NCBI GenBank assembly: GCA_937858255.1
Contig: CALLZQ010000832.1
Location: forward strand, 1-6,843
Length of the DNA stretch: 6,843 nucleotides
From: an uncultured Tabrizicola sp.
Lineage (GTDB): Bacteria > Pseudomonadota > Alphaproteobacteria > Rhodobacterales > Rhodobacteraceae
Direction: 5' to 3'
Positions 5,660 through 6,843 of the stretch are shown piece after piece; position 1 is the stretch's first letter, and the number at the start of each line of letters is the position of its first letter. Both the position numbers and the translations under genes were made by a program. The notes under the pieces were generated by a model. It had not been told where the DNA came from, did no database searches, and worked only from the letters and a program-made list of their open reading frames with translations.

Positions 5660-6843
5660 TTACTCTGTCCCTTCTTTTGGGGCGGGGCCTTGGCCCATTT
5701 TGCGCAGCGCGTCAACGAGGATACTGACCTTTGATCCCTTGGACCCCTTGACCAGCACGATATCGCCCGCGTCGATGAAATGGCGCAGATGCGGGATCAG
5801 GGCCGCGGCCTCTTCTACCCATTCGCCGCGTTGCCCGCGCGGCAGGGCGGCGTGCAGCGCCTTCATCCGGCGGCCGACGCAATGGATGGTGGTCACGGCC
5901 GACAGCCCCGGATGGCGGGCGATCTTGGCATGAAGTTCCAGCTCGGTCGGCCCCAGTTCCAGCATCTCACCCAGAATGGCGATGCGCCGGCCGGCGCCGA
6001 CCCGCCCCACCCCGTCTTGCGGCTGCGCGGCAATCAGGACATCGAGGCTGGCGGCCATGCTGGCCGGATTGGCGTTAAAGGCATCGTCGATCAGGTGAAA
6101 GGCCGTCTCATCCACAACATCCAGCCGGATCGCCTCGCGCGCGCCGCGCCCGCCCGGCGGGGTCCAGGCGCCAATGTCACAGGCGGCAATCGCCGGATCG
6201 GCCCCCAGCGCCTCGGCCACCGCCAGCGCGCCAAGGGCGTTCAGCGCGAAATGCCGGCCCGGGCTGCGGATCTTGAACAACAGCGGCTGCCCGCCGCGCA
6301 TGGCCTGCACCACCGTCGCCTCATCGGTCAGGCGCGCGCTGGTCAGCCGGTAATCGGCCCCCTCATCGGCACCAAACAGCACGATGCGGGCGCCAGCGGC
6401 ACGGGCGGCCCCGGTCAGGATCGGCGTCGTTTCAAGGTCGGCATTCAGCACCGCAGTCCCGCCCGGTTCCAGCCCGGCAACGATCGAGGCCTTTTCGACC
6501 GCGATCCCTTCGATCGAGTCGAAAGCCTCCAGATGGGCCGGCGCCACAGTGGTAATCATCACCGCATGGGGCCGGGCGAGCCGCGAGAGCGGCGCGATTT
6601 CACCCGGGTGGTTCATGCCGATCTCGATCACGGCGAAATCGGCATCCTGTGGCAGACGGGCGAGTGTCAGCGGCACCCCCCAATGGTTGTTATAGCTCGC
6701 CTCGGCGGCATGGACGCGGCCCTGCCCGGCCAGCAGCGCACGCAGCATTTCCTTGGTCGAGGTCTTGCCGACCGAGCCGGTCACGCCAACCACCCGCGCC
6801 CGTGCCCGCGCGCGGCCGGCGGCGCCAAGGCGTTCCAGCCCCT
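5660..6843 (-). CDS. murF: UDP-MurNAc-tripeptide D-alanyl-D-alanine ligase MurF (5' part beyond the window)
   Basis: MurF is the cytoplasmic ATP-dependent ligase that adds D-Ala-D-Ala to UDP-MurNAc-tripeptide, the last soluble step before MraY. The visible 393 residues begin with a linker and then the P-loop GVTGSVGKTSTKEM. Then come NNHWGVPLTLARL, EIGMNHPGEIAPLSRLARP, the TTVAPAHLEAFDSIEGIAVEK segment (ATP/Mg site with the carbamylated-lysine region), LIDDAFNANPASMAASL, ILGEMLELG and, near the end, VLVKGSKGSKV. By comparison with E. coli MurF roughly 80-90 N-terminal residues (the UDP-MurNAc-binding domain) lie outside the right edge. The GTG at 6793 is internal to the P-loop region and is not the start, since the frame stays open and MurF-like to the window edge. 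The gene ends with TAA directly abutting mraY. Its neighbour to the right is expected to be murE, but this is not visible. Confidence 0.98.
   Translation of the reverse strand, partial: GLERLGAAGRARARARVVGVTGSVGKTSTKEMLRALLAGQGRVHAAEASYNNHWGVPLTLARLPQDADFAVIEIGMNHPGEIAPLSRLARPHAVMITTVAPAHLEAFDSIEGIAVEKASIVAGLEPGGTAVLNADLETTPILTGAARAAGARIVLFGADEGADYRLTSARLTDEATVVQAMRGGQPLLFKIRSPGRHFALNALGALAVAEALGADPAIAACDIGAWTPPGGRGAREAIRLDVVDETAFHLIDDAFNANPASMAASLDVLIAAQPQDGVGRVGAGRRIAILGEMLELGPTELELHAKIARHPGLSAVTTIHCVGRRMKALHAALPRGQRGEWVEEAAALIPHLRHFIDAGDIVLVKGSKGSKVSILVDALRKMGQGPAPKEGTE
5668..5674 (-). promoter_or_regulatory. mraY ribosome binding site inside the murF 3' end
   Basis: GAAGGGA lies within the last codons of murF, with nine bases between its last G of AAGGG and the mraY ATG. 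Since the murF TAA is immediately followed by that ATG, ribosomes finishing murF can re-initiate on mraY. Confidence 0.6.

Noticed and set aside
4472..5734. 420-codon plus-strand open frame opposite mraY
   Set aside because: It is antisense to the complete, motif-verified mraY and has a His/Gln/Asp/Arg-rich, domain-free translation typical of a shadow.
6791..6793. GTG as the start of murF
   Set aside because: It falls just before the P-loop glycines, the frame stays open and MurF-like upstream to the window edge, and starting there would remove the UDP-MurNAc-binding domain.

Overview
The window is a GC-rich segment that looks like an alphaproteobacterium of the Rhodobacterales, probably Paracoccus- or Rhodobacter-like. 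This rests on the style of MurF and MraY, the presence of a DUF2161-family gene and the strong G/C third-position bias. The genus is an inference.

Layout from right to left along the minus strand. The right third carries two essential cell-wall genes of the dcw (division and cell wall) cluster: the 3' part of murF (cut by the right edge) and a complete mraY. They abut exactly, TAA directly followed by ATG. Together they finish UDP-MurNAc-pentapeptide and transfer it to undecaprenyl phosphate to give lipid I. After a 106-bp gap with two GC hairpins comes a DUF2161-family gene with a PD-(D/E)XK nuclease-like core. It ends tail to tail with a plus-strand gene for a small hypothetical membrane protein, the two TAG stops sharing one CTAG.

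The left 3.1 kb is one uninterrupted minus-strand reading frame of at least 1047 codons, running off the left edge. It encodes a large FrpA/FrpC-like RTX protein, presumably exported by a type I system. In order it has a hydrophobic Gly/Ala segment, a long helical region, a DxDGDG calcium-loop module resembling the FrpC self-processing module, an RTX-associated helical region, RTX nonapeptides, an HCBP-related domain, and more RTX nonapeptides. It starts at a TTG codon with a good ribosome binding site. A 129-bp intergenic region separates it from the divergent membrane-protein gene.

The main points to follow up are the RTX protein next to the dcw cluster, a serine where FrpC has its scissile aspartate, the absence of murD directly after mraY, and the two compact uncharacterised genes between mraY and the RTX gene. 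I found no tRNA, rRNA, CRISPR array, insertion sequence or convincing intrinsic terminator.
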